Counted from the stretch's first letter, positions 17,606 to 26,609 are shown. The stretch: DNA of 64,000 nt from Lichenicoccus sp964246745 (GCA_964246745.1 CAXTRK010000005.1:1-64000); one strand, 5' to 3'. Notes: generated from the letters alone by a model not told the origin. Program-made: numbers and translations.

Positions 17606-18936
17606 CCGGGGTCCATGGCGGCGATCGCATGGAAGAAGCAGCCGCTGGTTCGGCCGCGTCTGCCGCCCGACGCTCCAAGGTCGTTCGATGCCGCATCGCG
17701 CAGCCGAGCGAGCGGCGCGTCGCATCCGGGCGAGATCAGGCTCGCATAATGGAACTCATGTCCGCGCACGACGGTGCCCGCCGGCCCGAAGCCGCTCGCC
17801 TCCGTCAGCGTCGCCTCACGATAGCCGAGCACCATGCGCCGTCGGGCAAAGCTGGTGGCGTGGTCGAGCAGGCCGGCCATGGCGTGACGCGCGCCGTCCG
17901 CGTCCTCGATCGCCTCTCCGAGCACCATGTAGCCGCCGCACTCGCCGTGCACCGGATGGGTCTCGGCGAAGCGGCGGAGCCCGTCCAGGAAGACAGCGTT
18001 GGCGGCGAGACGTCCGGCATGCAGCTCCGGATAGCCGCCCGGAAGCCAGCAGCAGTCGCACTCCTCGGGCGGCGGCGCGTCGGCGAGCGGCGAGAACGTC
18101 ACGATCTCGGCGCCGGCATCGCGCCATCCCTGGAGCACGTGCGGATAGACGAAGCTGAAGGCGTCATCATGCGCGAGCGCGATCCGCTGCCCGAACGGCG
18201 GCAGCGCCTCGGCAGGCGACCATGCCGACGACGCGCGCGGCAGTTCCACCGCCAGGGAGACAATCGCGTCGAGGTCAAGCTGCGCTTCGGCGCGCGCGGC
18301 GAGCAGGGTCAGGAAGTCGCCGAGGCCGGCATGCTCGCGCGCCTGGATCAGGCCGAGATGACGCGACGGCAGCGTCAGCGACGGATCGCGCATCAGGCAG
18401 CCGAGCACGGGCAGCCCGGCCTGCTCGATCGCGCCCGTCGCCGCATCGCGATGCCGCGCCGAACCGGCGCGGTTGAGGATCACGCCAGCGATGCGCACGC
18501 CCGGTTCGTGCAGCGCAAAGCCGCGCGCGACCGCGGCGGCGGACTGCGACTGGCCGGAGACGTCGAGGACCAGCAGCACCGGCAGCCCGAGGGTGGTGGC
18601 GAGGTCGGCGGCGCGGCCGCGGCGTCCGGGCGGACCGGCCACGCCGTCAAACAGGCCCATCGCCGCCTCGATCAGCAGCAGCGTGCCGTCCGGCGGCGAG
18701 CCCGCGAGTGCCGCCAGCAGCCCGGGTGGCATCGCCCAACTGTCCAGGTTGAGGCAGGGACTGCCGAGGCAGGCGGCGTGAAAGCCCGGATCGATATAGT
18801 CGGGACCGGACTTGGCGGCGGCGAGCGCCACCCCGCGCTGGCGCAGCGCCTCCAGCAGCGCCAGCGTCACGACAGTCTTGCCGCCGCCCGAACGGGGGGC
18901 TGCGATCATCAGGCCGCGTCTCATCGCGGCTGACAT
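17602..18936 (-). CDS. cobB: Cobyrinic/hydrogenobyrinic acid a,c-diamide synthase
   Basis: A 444-residue CobB/CbiA enzyme that amidates the a and c side chains of the corrin ring using glutamine and ATP. The N-terminal dethiobiotin-synthetase-like ATPase has the P-loop APRSGGGKT, then KSGPDYIDPGFH and EAAMGLFDG. The C-terminal glutamine amidotransferase domain has CWLPGGYPELH and the nucleophile region VHGECGGYMVLGEA. The C-terminal His is in GHEFHYASL. Starts at ATG 18936 or 18924 are both possible. It is the first gene of cobB-cobT-cobS and divergent from cbiD. Confidence 0.94.
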   Translation of the reverse strand: MSAAMRRGLMIAAPRSGGGKTVVTLALLEALRQRGVALAAAKSGPDYIDPGFHAACLGSPCLNLDSWAMPPGLLAALAGSPPDGTLLLIEAAMGLFDGVAGPPGRRGRAADLATTLGLPVLLVLDVSGQSQSAAAVARGFALHEPGVRIAGVILNRAGSARHRDAATGAIEQAGLPVLGCLMRDPSLTLPSRHLGLIQAREHAGLGDFLTLLAARAEAQLDLDAIVSLAVELPRASSAWSPAEALPPFGQRIALAHDDAFSFVYPHVLQGWRDAGAEIVTFSPLADAPPPEECDCCWLPGGYPELHAGRLAANAVFLDGLRRFAETHPVHGECGGYMVLGEAIEDADGARHAMAGLLDHATSFARRRMVLGYREATLTEASGFGPAGTVVRGHEFHYASLISPGCDAPLARLRDAASNDLGASGGRRGRTSGCFFHAIAAMDPG

Positions 18937-19004
18937 CGCAGGGCCCCGGCCGCAGGGCAAGTGCGACGCCGTAGCGCTTCCATCCGCGCGCAGCCCGCGC
19001 TAGC

Positions 19005-20099
19005 TTGGTGTTCGTGAAGCAGAAGGCAATGCTGCGCCGCGGCTGGACCACCGGGGCCTGCGCCACGGCGGCGGCCAAGGCCTGCTACGCCGCCCTCCTG
19101 CACGGAAGCTTCCCCGATCCGGTGCGGATCACGCTGCCAGGCGGAGCGGTCGCGGACTTCGCCCTCGCCGGCTCCTCCATGGAGGGCAGCTCCGCCACCG
19201 CCGGCGTGGTCAAGGATGCCGGCGACGATCCGGACGTGACCCACGGCGCGCTGATCCGCACCGAAGTCGAGCTGCTCGGTCCAGGCGCCGGCGTGCAGTT
19301 CCGCGCGGGGTCCGGAGTCGGCACGATCACCCGTCCGGGCCTGCCGCTGCCGCCCGGCGAACCGGCGATCAATCCAGGGCCGCGACAGATGATCAGGCAG
19401 GCGTTGGCCGAACTGCGTCCTGATCCCGCCGCGCGAGTCATTGTGTCCGTGCCGGACGGCGAGCGGCTGGCGGCGCAGACGCTCAACCCGCGTCTGGGTG
19501 TGATCGGCGGTCTGTCGATCCTGGGCACCACGGGGGTGGTGATCCCGTTCTCCTGTGCCGCCTGGATCGACAGCATACGTCGCGGCATCGACGTGGCGCG
19601 CGCCACCGGCCACGACCACATCGCTGGCAGCACCGGCCGCACCTCCGAGGCGGCGGTGCAACGGCTGCACCGGCTCGACGAGGTGGCGTTGATCGAAATG
19701 GGCGATTTCGTCGGCGGCATGCTGAAATATCTGCGCCGTCACCCGGTGCGCCGGGTCACCATCGCCGGGGGCGTCGGCAAGATGACCAAGCTGGCGCAGG
19801 GTCGGCTTGATCTGCATTCCAGGCGTGGCGCGGTGGACGGCGCGGCACTCGCCCGGCTCGCGGGCGAAGCCGGCGTGTCGGTGTCGTGCCGTGCACGAAT
19901 CGAGACCTCCAACACCGCGGCGGAAGCGTTCATGCTTGCCGAGGACGAGGGGATTGCGTTGGGCGATGCGGTGGCGCGCCATGCTCTCAGGGTCGCCTCC
20001 GACGTGCTGGAGGGCGCCGACATCGTGGTTGAAACCGTGCTGTTCGATGCTCACGGCGGCCTTGCCGGCAGGGCCGAGTCGCGGAACCGCCTACGGTAG
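19005..20099 (+). CDS. cbiD: Cobalt-precorrin-5B (C1)-methyltransferase CbiD
   Basis: A CbiD-family protein of up to 364 residues, recognised by RRGWTTGACATAAAKA at the start, EGSSATAGVVKDAGDDPDVTHGA, RPGLPLPPGEPAINPGPR, TLNPRLGVIGGLSILGTTG, and GGVGKMTKLAQGRLDLHS. CbiD methylates C1 and contracts the ring in the anaerobic corrin route. Here it stands beside CobG, CobJ, CobM, CobL, CobK and CobH of the aerobic set, and no cobF is present, so it probably supplies the C1 methylation in place of CobF. Start choice is open between TTG 19005, GTG 19008 and GTG 19014. Its last 49 bases overlap the convergent cobM. Confidence 0.93.
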   Translation: MVFVKQKAMLRRGWTTGACATAAAKACYAALLHGSFPDPVRITLPGGAVADFALAGSSMEGSSATAGVVKDAGDDPDVTHGALIRTEVELLGPGAGVQFRAGSGVGTITRPGLPLPPGEPAINPGPRQMIRQALAELRPDPAARVIVSVPDGERLAAQTLNPRLGVIGGLSILGTTGVVIPFSCAAWIDSIRRGIDVARATGHDHIAGSTGRTSEAAVQRLHRLDEVALIEMGDFVGGMLKYLRRHPVRRVTIAGGVGKMTKLAQGRLDLHSRRGAVDGAALARLAGEAGVSVSCRARIETSNTAAEAFMLAEDEGIALGDAVARHALRVASDVLEGADIVVETVLFDAHGGLAGRAESRNRLR

Positions 20100-20827
20100 G
20101 AGCGGCTGTAGAGCGCGCTCTCCACGCCCCCGGCGTCTTCCAGGACCGCGCCGACCAGCACCAGGGCGGTGCGCTCGACTGGGTCCGCCTCCAGCAACGC
20201 GGCAATGGTGCCGAGCCGGCCGCGCAGCACGCGCTGATCCGGCCACGAGGCGCGCGCGACAACGACAGCGGGACACTCCGCGCCATAGAAGGGTGTCAGT
20301 TCCGCCACGATGCGCTCGATGGCGTGAATGGCGAGGTGGATCGCAAGCGTCGCTCCGGTGGCGGCGAAGCCGGCCAGCGTCTCGCGCGGCGGCATTGCCG
20401 AGGCGCGTCCGGAGAGGCGGGTCAGCACCAGGCTTTGCGCCAGGCCCGGACGGGTGAGTTCGGTCTCGAGTGCGGCGGCGGCGGCGGCAAAGGCGGGAAC
20501 ACCGGGGGTCAGGGTGAAGGGAATGCCGCGACGACGCAGACGGGCAAGCTGCTCGGCGAGCGCGCTGAAAATCGACAGGTCGCCCGAATGCAGCCGCGCC
20601 ACGTCCAGGCCGGCGGCGTGGGCGGCCGCGCAATGCGCCTCGATGGCGTCGAGGTCGAGCGGCGCGGTGTCGATCAGCCTGGCGCCCTCGGGACAATGCG
20701 ACAGCATCGAAGCGGGCACGATCGAACCCGCATAGAGGCAGACCGGGCAGCTCCGCAGCAGGTCGCGCCCACGCAACGTCAGCAGATCGGCCGCACCCGG
20801 ACCCGCGCCGATAAAGTGGATCGTCAT
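20051..20827 (-). CDS. cobM: Precorrin-4 C11-methyltransferase
   Basis: A 258-residue SAM-dependent tetrapyrrole methylase of the CobM/CbiF type. Motifs: MTIHFIGAGPGAADLLTLRG at the N-terminus, CLYAGSIVP, ARLHSGDLSIFSAL (the GD.S/T SAM motif), TLTPGVPAFAAAAAAL and SGRASAMPPRETL. The C-terminal stretch GRLGTIAALLEADPVERTALVLVG is typical of the family. The ATG at 20827 overlaps the stop of the cobE-like gene by four bases. Its 3' end runs 49 bases into cbiD on the other strand, so the two transcripts would be antisense there. Confidence 0.94.
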   Translation of the reverse strand: MTIHFIGAGPGAADLLTLRGRDLLRSCPVCLYAGSIVPASMLSHCPEGARLIDTAPLDLDAIEAHCAAAHAAGLDVARLHSGDLSIFSALAEQLARLRRRGIPFTLTPGVPAFAAAAAALETELTRPGLAQSLVLTRLSGRASAMPPRETLAGFAATGATLAIHLAIHAIERIVAELTPFYGAECPAVVVARASWPDQRVLRGRLGTIAALLEADPVERTALVLVGAVLEDAGGVESALYSRSYRRRFRDSALPARPP

Positions 20828-21219
20828 GCCTCGTTATCCGACACGGCGAGCGCGCAGGTAACCCCCGCACGGCTGATACGCGGCAGCGCCAGCCATGCGC
20901 CGCTGCCCGCGGCGGCACGCGCGCAAGCCTCCGCGATGCTGGCAAATCCGACGGCGCCACGCACCCGCTCGTTGCCAGTGACGCAATGCGGCTGCTGGGC
21001 GCGCAGGGCAGCGTCGGAAATATGCAGCAGCGCCAGGCCGAGACGCGACGCGGCCAGGCGCAGGCCGGCCTCGTCGCGCTTGAAGTCCGGGATCGCCAGC
21101 ACGTCCGGCCGCAGGCCCGACCGCGCGGCCGCCTCGCCCAGCAGCGCAATCACCGACTCGGCCGGAACTCCCTGACGGCAGCCGAGGCCGGCGGCGACCA
21201 TCACGCGGTCCAGCGCCAT
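20824..21219 (-). CDS. cobE: CobE / CbiG C-terminal-domain cobalamin biosynthesis protein
   Basis: A 131-residue protein corresponding to the C-terminal domain of CbiG, found alone as CobE in aerobic-type pathways. Recognised by MVAAGLGCRQGVPAESVIALL, IPDFKRDEAGLRLAASRLG, and the GFASIAEACARAAAG and RISRAGVTCALA blocks. In the anaerobic route CbiG opens the delta-lactone at the step before CbiD. Whether CobE has an equivalent role is not settled, but its placement beside cobM and near cbiD fits. It overlaps cobL by 19 bases at its start and cobM by four at its end. Confidence 0.88.
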   Translation of the reverse strand: MALDRVMVAAGLGCRQGVPAESVIALLGEAAARSGLRPDVLAIPDFKRDEAGLRLAASRLGLALLHISDAALRAQQPHCVTGNERVRGAVGFASIAEACARAAAGSGAWLALPRISRAGVTCALAVSDNEA

Positions 21220-22427
21220 TGCGTGATCCGCATCGCCGGACGGAGCGCGTGCAGGCCGCCGATGCTGTCCTGCCGATCGATGCCGATGCGGGAGAGCTGG
21301 CCGCCATGCGCCGTCCGGGCCGCGAGCAGCACCGCTTCCGACTCGATCGCGACCGCGCTCGCCACCAGCCTGCCGCCGGCGCGCAGCGCGCCGCGGGCGG
21401 CGTCGAGCAAGCCCGGCGTGGTGACGCCGCCGCCGACGAAGACCGCATCGGGCGCCGGCAGACCGGACAACGCAGCCGGCGCCTCACCCACCTGTAGCCT
21501 GAGCCCGCCAACCCCGAGTGTCGCGGCATTGCGCAGCGCCCGTTCGGCGCGCGTCGGGTCGCGCTCGATTGCAATCGCGCGGTTGGCCGGATGGCACAGC
21601 ATCCACTCGATCGACACCGAGCCGGAGCCGCTGCCGATATCCCACAGCAGTTCGCCCTGACGCGGCGCCAGCGCCGACATGGTGAGCGCCCGCATCTCGC
21701 GCCGCGTGAACTGGCCGTCATGCTCGAACAGCGCGTCGTCACGACCGCAGGCCAGCGGGATCACCTGCGCCCAAGGCTCGGCTGCCAGCTCGATGCCGAG
21801 CAGAGTGAGCGGATCGATCGGCTCCGGGAGCGCCGCGCGCGCGAGCTGGCTGATGATCCGCGCGCGTGGGCCGCCGAGCGCCTGCATCAGATGCAGCGTC
21901 GAGCCGCCGAACCCGCGCGCGTCGAGCAGCGCTGCGACCGCTCCAGGCGTGGCGGCATCGGCGCACAGCACCAGCAACCGCGCGCCCGGTTGCAGCGACG
22001 GCAGCAGACCCACGAGCGGACGGCCGCACAAGGAGAGCGCCGCCACATCCTGGAGACTCCAGCCAAGCGCCGCGCAAGCCAGCGAAAACGACGACGGCTG
22101 CGGCAGACACAGGACCTCGCTTGCGGGCAGCAGGCGCAGGATCACCGTGCCAATGCCGAACCAGAGCGGATCGCCGGAGGCCAGGACGACCGTCGGCAGC
22201 GGCCGACGGGCGATCAGGCCCGGCAGCGCGTCGGTGAGCGGCGACGGCCACGCCATGCGTTCGCCGGTGATGAGATCGGATGCCAGCGCCAGATGACGAG
22301 CCCCTCCCACCACCACACTGGCGGCGGCGAGGAGGCGGCGCGCTTGCCGCGACAGGCCGCAGACGCCATCCTCGCCGATGCCAAGGATGGCGAGCCAAGG
22401 CTTGGTGCTCACGGGCGTGGCGCTCAC
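21201..22427 (-). CDS. cobL: Precorrin-6Y C5,15-methyltransferase (decarboxylating)
   Basis: A 408-residue fused CobL, which methylates C5 and C15 and decarboxylates the C12 acetate. The N-terminal CbiE-like tetrapyrrole methylase shows ILGIGEDGVCGLS, VVGGARHLAL, VVLASGDPLWFGIGT and VLCLPQPSSFSLACAALGW. The C-terminal CbiT-like Rossmann methyltransferase shows MSALAPRQGELLWDIGSGSG, AIAIERDPTRA and PDAVFVGGGVTTPGLLDA. Domain order and length match the family. It is divergent from cobK, with only 20 bases between the start codons, so both promoters must overlap neighbouring genes or lie elsewhere. Confidence 0.95.
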   Translation of the reverse strand: MSATPVSTKPWLAILGIGEDGVCGLSRQARRLLAAASVVVGGARHLALASDLITGERMAWPSPLTDALPGLIARRPLPTVVLASGDPLWFGIGTVILRLLPASEVLCLPQPSSFSLACAALGWSLQDVAALSLCGRPLVGLLPSLQPGARLLVLCADAATPGAVAALLDARGFGGSTLHLMQALGGPRARIISQLARAALPEPIDPLTLLGIELAAEPWAQVIPLACGRDDALFEHDGQFTRREMRALTMSALAPRQGELLWDIGSGSGSVSIEWMLCHPANRAIAIERDPTRAERALRNAATLGVGGLRLQVGEAPAALSGLPAPDAVFVGGGVTTPGLLDAARGALRAGGRLVASAVAIESEAVLLAARTAHGGQLSRIGIDRQDSIGGLHALRPAMRITQWRWTA

Positions 22428-22447
22428 GGAACGAAGGGTCGGCGGGA

Positions 22448-23194
22448 ATGGCGGCGATGCGGGTGCTGCTCCTGGGCGGCACCACGGAGGCCTCGGAGCT
22501 GGCGCGCCGCCTGGCAGACGATTTGCGTTACGACGTGACGCTGTCGCTCGCCGGCGTCACCCGCAATCCGGTACTTCCGAACGTCGTTTGCCGTATAGGC
22601 GGCTTTGGCGGCGTGGACGGTCTGTGCGCCTGGCTGCGGGCAGCGCGGATTGCGGCGCTGATTGATGCGACCCACCCTTTCGCCACGCGCATCAGCGGCA
22701 ACTCCGCTCGTGCCGCGGCGATCGCCGGCATCCCGTCGCTGCGTATCGATCGGCCGGAATGGACTCCGCAGCCGGGCGATCGCTGGACGCGGGTGGCAGA
22801 CGCGGCACAGGCGGCGGCATGGTTGGGAGGCACCCGGCAGCGTGTGCTGCTGACGGTTGGCAGCAATAGCCTCGCCGCCTTCAACGCGCCGGCGCATGAT
22901 TATGTCGTCCGTTGCATCGACCCGCCGCCGCTGTTGCCGCCGGGTGCTGCGTTGCTGCTGGCGCGGGGGCCGTTCACGCTCGACGACGAGCGCGCCTTGC
23001 TTGCCGAACGGCGCATCACCGTGCTGGTCAGCAAGAATTCCGGCGGCGCGGCAACCGCGGCGAAATTGCTGGCCGCGCGACAGCTTGGCATGCCGGTGGT
23101 CATGATCGATCGGCCGCTCGCATCGACGGCTGGCGCCAGGGTGGACACGACAGCGGCAGCGCTGGCGTGGCTGGAGCGCATCACACCGACCTGA
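22448..23194 (+). CDS. cobK: Precorrin-6A reductase
   Basis: A 248-residue CobK/CbiJ that reduces precorrin-6A to precorrin-6B with NADPH. Motifs: MRVLLLGGTTEASELARRLA at the start, SLAGVTRNP, IDATHPFATRISGNSARAA, LLTVGSNSLAAF, and the C-terminal VLVSKNSGGAATAAKLLAAR. I chose the ATG at 22448; the next Met is at 22457. It is one of two plus-strand genes nested within the otherwise reverse corrin cluster, and is convergent with cobJ seven bases downstream. Confidence 0.94.
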   Translation: MAAMRVLLLGGTTEASELARRLADDLRYDVTLSLAGVTRNPVLPNVVCRIGGFGGVDGLCAWLRAARIAALIDATHPFATRISGNSARAAAIAGIPSLRIDRPEWTPQPGDRWTRVADAAQAAAWLGGTRQRVLLTVGSNSLAAFNAPAHDYVVRCIDPPPLLPPGAALLLARGPFTLDDERALLAERRITVLVSKNSGGAATAAKLLAARQLGMPVVMIDRPLASTAGARVDTTAAALAWLERITPT

Positions 23195-23201
23195 AGCGGC
23201 G

Positions 23202-23987
23202 TCATGCCTCCTCGGCTCCAATGATAGCCCCGCGCGGCGCGTAGAGCCACGGGCGAGCGCCCGGACGGACGATCTTTCGTGTCGCCGCGGTGCCGACCAG
23301 CACCAGGGTGCGCATGTCCGCCTGTCCGCCATGCGCCGTCGCCAGATCGGTGACGACGACACGTTCCTCCGGCCGGCTGATGGCGGTCGCGAACATCACC
23401 GGGGTCGCATCCGGCAGGATCTCGCGCAGCAACGAAAATGCCGCGTCGAGCTGCCAGCGGCGGGCGTTGGAGACCGGATTATAGAGCGCCAGCGCCAGCC
23501 CCGCTTCGGCGCAGGCGCGCAGCCGCCGCAGCGCCAGCGTCCATGGCTTGAGCCGGTCCGATAGCGACAACACGCAGAAATCATGACCCAGCGGCGCGCC
23601 GATCCGCGCCGCCGCCGCAAGCATCGCAGAGACGCCGGGCATCACCTCGACGTCGAGTTCGCGCCAGAGCGCGTCGCCGTGCTCGATCGCCTCGAACACG
23701 GCGCTTGCCATGGCGAACACCCCCGCGTCGCCGGATGAGACGACGGCGACATGACGCCCGCTCGCCGCCAGTCGGAGGGCGAAGCCGGCGCGATCGAGCT
23801 CCTCGCCATTGTCCGAGGCATGACGGATGGCGGCCGACTCCTCGCCGATCCGGTCCAGATAGGCGCCGTAGCCGACCAGGTCGGTGGCTTGCCGAAGCGC
23901 CGCCTCGACCTGGTGGGTGCGCAGTGCCGCGTCGCCTGGACCAAGCCCGAGAATGACCAGCCTGCCCGCGGTCGTGATCCCAGTCAT
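23202..23987 (-). CDS. cobJ: Precorrin-3B C17-methyltransferase
   Basis: A 261-residue CobJ/CbiH methylase that methylates C17 and contracts the ring. Motifs: LVILGLGPGDAALRTHQVEAA, LVGYGAYLDRI, VAVVSSGDAGVFAMASAVFE, LDVEVMPGVSAMLAAAARIGA, CVLSLSDRLKPW, and LALYNPVSNARRW. The ring-contraction substrate of this enzyme in the aerobic route is the hydroxy-lactone made by CobG, whose gene lies three genes upstream in the same operon. Its start overlaps the cobI stop by four bases. Confidence 0.95.
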   Translation of the reverse strand: MTGITTAGRLVILGLGPGDAALRTHQVEAALRQATDLVGYGAYLDRIGEESAAIRHASDNGEELDRAGFALRLAASGRHVAVVSSGDAGVFAMASAVFEAIEHGDALWRELDVEVMPGVSAMLAAAARIGAPLGHDFCVLSLSDRLKPWTLALRRLRACAEAGLALALYNPVSNARRWQLDAAFSLLREILPDATPVMFATAISRPEERVVVTDLATAHGGQADMRTLVLVGTAATRKIVRPGARPWLYAPRGAIIGAEEA

Positions 23988-24715
23988 CGCGCGCCTTGGC
24001 GCCCTGGAACCAGGATCATCGAGAAATACGGCGCGTCGGGCGCCGGGTGATCAATCGTGTCCACCCGCTCGATGCGCTCGCCGGCCATCGTGCCATGTTC
24101 GACATAGACGGCGCGATCGAGCAGGCCGGCATCGTCGAGGGCTGCGCGTATCTTGAGGAAGTTGCCCCCCACCTTCATGATCACGGCGGCGTCGCCCATC
24201 GCCAGCCGGGCCGCCAGGCGCTGACGGTCCAGGGTGCCGGGCAGCACCTGCAGCACGTCGTCGCCATGGGTGAAGGGCAGGTCGGCGGCCGACCAGCAGC
24301 CGCTCATTCCGGTGACGCCGGGGACGATCTGGTGCGGGAATTCGCCGCGCAGACGGTCGAACAGATACATCGCCGAACCGTAGAAGAACGGGTCGCCTTC
24401 GCACAACAAGGCGACATCGATCCCGCTTGCCAGCCGCTCCGCGAGCAGGCCGGCGCAACGTTCGTAAAATCGGCCGATATCGTGGAGGTAGCGCGGATCG
24501 GCGACCGACAATTCGGTGGTGAACGGATACTCGAAGCGGAGCTGCTCAGCCGATGCGTTGATCCGCTCGGCGCCGATCGAGCGCGCATGTCCCGCGCGCC
24601 CGCGCTTGGCGAAGAATGCGACGCAGGCGGCGGCGCTGAGGATACGCGCGGCCTTGACGGTCAGCAGCTCCGGATCGCCCGGTCCCATGCCGACAATGGC
24701 GAGCACGCCTCTCAC
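23984..24715 (-). CDS. cobI: Precorrin-2 C20-methyltransferase
   Basis: A 243-residue CobI/CbiL methylase, the branch enzyme that commits precorrin-2 to corrin synthesis. Motifs: VLAIVGMGPGDPELLTVKA, VAFFAKRGRAGHARSI, VALLCEGDPFFYGSAMYLF, IVPGVTGMSGCWSAADLPF, LPGTLDRQRLAARL and AVIMKVGGNFLKI. I chose the GTG at 24715 because it makes a GTGA overlap with the cobH stop, the pattern seen throughout this operon. A second GTG lies nine bases further in, and the frame is open far upstream only as a shadow of cobH. Confidence 0.93.
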   Translation of the reverse strand: MRGVLAIVGMGPGDPELLTVKAARILSAAACVAFFAKRGRAGHARSIGAERINASAEQLRFEYPFTTELSVADPRYLHDIGRFYERCAGLLAERLASGIDVALLCEGDPFFYGSAMYLFDRLRGEFPHQIVPGVTGMSGCWSAADLPFTHGDDVLQVLPGTLDRQRLAARLAMGDAAVIMKVGGNFLKIRAALDDAGLLDRAVYVEHGTMAGERIERVDTIDHPAPDAPYFSMILVPGRQGAR

Positions 24716-25389
24716 TCCGCCTCGCTGGCCAAGGCATTGACCGCCGCCGCCGCCATCGCGCTGCCGCCGCGCCGACCGGCGACGATCGCCCAGGGAATGC
24801 GGCCGAACCGAGCCAGCGCCTGCTTGGATTCCGCCGCTCCCACGAAACCGACCGGCATGCCGATGATGGCGGCGGGCGCCGGTCCGCCGCGCGCGGTCTG
24901 TTCGAGCAGATGGAACAGCGCAGTGGGCGCATTGCCGATCGCGACCACGGCGCCGGCCAGCCGTTCGCCCCAGAGCTCGATCGCCGCCGCGGAGCGGGTG
25001 GTGCCAAGACGCGACGCCAGGGGGGCCGTGCGCGCATCGCGCAGGGTGCAGATCACGACGTTCTCCGCCGGCAGCCGGGCGCGGGTGATGCCGTGCGCCA
25101 CCATTTCGGAGTCGCAAAAAATTGCGCAGCCGCTGCGCATCGCCGCGCGTGCCGCGGCCACGAAGCCGCAGCCCATGCGTATTGCGGGCGCGATGTCGAC
25201 CATGCCGCTCGCGTGGATGACGCGAACCGCGACGGCCGCCTCCTCGTTGCTGAAGCGCGAGAGGTCGGCCTCAGCCCTGATGATGGAGAAAGAGCGGGCA
25301 TAGATCGCAGCGCCGTCCCGCTCGTAGTGCCAGTCTTGCTCATGCTGAGTGTCGGTCAAGACCGGCCTAAACGCTCCCTGGCATCGCAC
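24712..25389 (-). CDS. cobH: Precorrin-8X methylmutase
   Basis: A CobH/CbiC protein of up to 225 residues that moves the C11 methyl to C12, giving hydrogenobyrinic acid. Motifs: ERDGAAIYARSFSIIRAEADL, RVIHASGMVDIA (catalytic His), IFCDSEMVAHGI, ELWGERLAGAVVAIGNAPTAL and IGMPVGFVGAAESKQAL. Two starts are possible. ATG at 25389 overlaps cobG by 34 bases and lacks a good ribosome-binding site. TTG at 25359 overlaps the cobG stop by exactly four bases, with GGGAG about 14 bases upstream, and gives a more typical length of 215 residues. I list the longer form. Confidence 0.93.
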   Translation of the reverse strand: MRCQGAFRPVLTDTQHEQDWHYERDGAAIYARSFSIIRAEADLSRFSNEEAAVAVRVIHASGMVDIAPAIRMGCGFVAAARAAMRSGCAIFCDSEMVAHGITRARLPAENVVICTLRDARTAPLASRLGTTRSAAAIELWGERLAGAVVAIGNAPTALFHLLEQTARGGPAPAAIIGMPVGFVGAAESKQALARFGRIPWAIVAGRRGGSAMAAAAVNALASEAE

Positions 25390-26489
25390 GCACTCAGGAG
25401 ACGGGCGAGCGGGCCAAGCGTCAAGCTGTCGCTGTGCGGTGTATCACCGGCCCGTCCATCTCGCACCAGCCCGTATTGCCCGTCTTTGCCCACGAGCGTG
25501 ATCGCGGCAGGCTCCGGGTGCGCGCAGCCCTTGGCGCAGCCTGAAACATGCAAGAATGCGCCATTCACGCCGGCGGCGAGCAGAGCCAGCGCATCGGCGC
25601 GCGCATCAACGCTGCCGGCGAGACAGCCTCGACTGCCGATGCACGCAGAGGCCAGCAGGCGGAGATCATGCGGCGAGACGATCCCGCCCGCGGAGGCTTC
25701 AAGTGCCGCCACGTTCCGCGCGCTCACGCCGGAGAGCAGGATCACCCGCCAGGGGGTCAGATGCAGGACGCCATCGCCGAAGCGCTGCGCCAAGCCGCAA
25801 AGCCGGTCTAGCGTCGCTGCATCGGTCTCTCCGAACGGCAGGCCAACTCCAAACGCGCGGGCTTCCGGTTGCCAACCGACCGGCGGCGGCGGGTTCGATG
25901 CCGCGGCGGCATCACGCGAGGGACGCGCCGACTCGCCCAAGGCAAGCCAGGTCCTGGCGAGGCCGACCGCCAATGCGGCTTCGCGGCCCCGCTCACACGC
26001 GAAATCGTCGCGGCCCAGGTTCACGCGCCACGCGCCGCCTGCCGCGCGCAGCGTGACGTCGGCGCGCACGCGGCCGCCGCCATCATCCACGGCAAAGCCG
26101 AACTTTCCCGGCAGATCGTCGAGCGCGCAATCGTCGGCGAGTTGCTCCTCCAGTGCCCGGGCGACCGCGCAAGCCGCCTCCCCTGCCAGAGGCGAGAGCA
26201 GAACGTTGCGGCGCCGCTCGACCGCCGGGTCTGCGCTGGCGAGCCCGACCGCGACCGCAAAGCGGGCGAAGCGCTCGGCGGAAGCCGGCGTCAGCCCGCG
26301 CACCTGGAGATTGCCGCGCCCGGTCAGCTCGATGATGCCGTTGCCGCACTGCCACGACTGTCGCGCGATCAGCTTTCCATCGGCTGCGCTGATCCGGCAG
26401 AGTCGCGGCTTCAGCCGCAACAGCCAGCCATCGCCCGACTGCATGGGTGTGAACAGATCAGGACACCATCCGCGCACGGCAATTGTCAT
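25356..26489 (-). CDS. cobG: Precorrin-3B synthase (oxygen-dependent type)
   Basis: A 377-residue CobG of the nitrite/sulfite-reductase-like fold. It hydroxylates precorrin-3A at C20 and forms the lactone using O2 and an Fe-S centre. Motifs: RGWCPDLFTPMQSGDGWLLR, ELTGRGNLQVRGL, HLTPWRVILL, and the Fe-S cysteine pattern CIGSRGC...HVSGCAKGCAHP. The ATG at 26489 (MTIAVRGWCPD) gives the canonical start. It is the first recognised gene of cobG-cobH-cobI-cobJ. CobG marks the aerobic route, which makes the nearby cbiD noteworthy. Confidence 0.93.
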   Translation of the reverse strand: MTIAVRGWCPDLFTPMQSGDGWLLRLKPRLCRISAADGKLIARQSWQCGNGIIELTGRGNLQVRGLTPASAERFARFAVAVGLASADPAVERRRNVLLSPLAGEAACAVARALEEQLADDCALDDLPGKFGFAVDDGGGRVRADVTLRAAGGAWRVNLGRDDFACERGREAALAVGLARTWLALGESARPSRDAAAASNPPPPVGWQPEARAFGVGLPFGETDAATLDRLCGLAQRFGDGVLHLTPWRVILLSGVSARNVAALEASAGGIVSPHDLRLLASACIGSRGCLAGSVDARADALALLAAGVNGAFLHVSGCAKGCAHPEPAAITLVGKDGQYGLVRDGRAGDTPHSDSLTLGPLARLLSACDARERLGRS

Positions 26490-26609
26490 AGAAGCGATTG
26501 GATCAGCATGCGTGACGCTCTGGACCCAACCACGCCCGCAGACAAGTCCCACATCACGCGGCACGGAACGGCGATCCCGGAAGCGGCACTCATGGAAAGC
26601 CTTTTTGTT

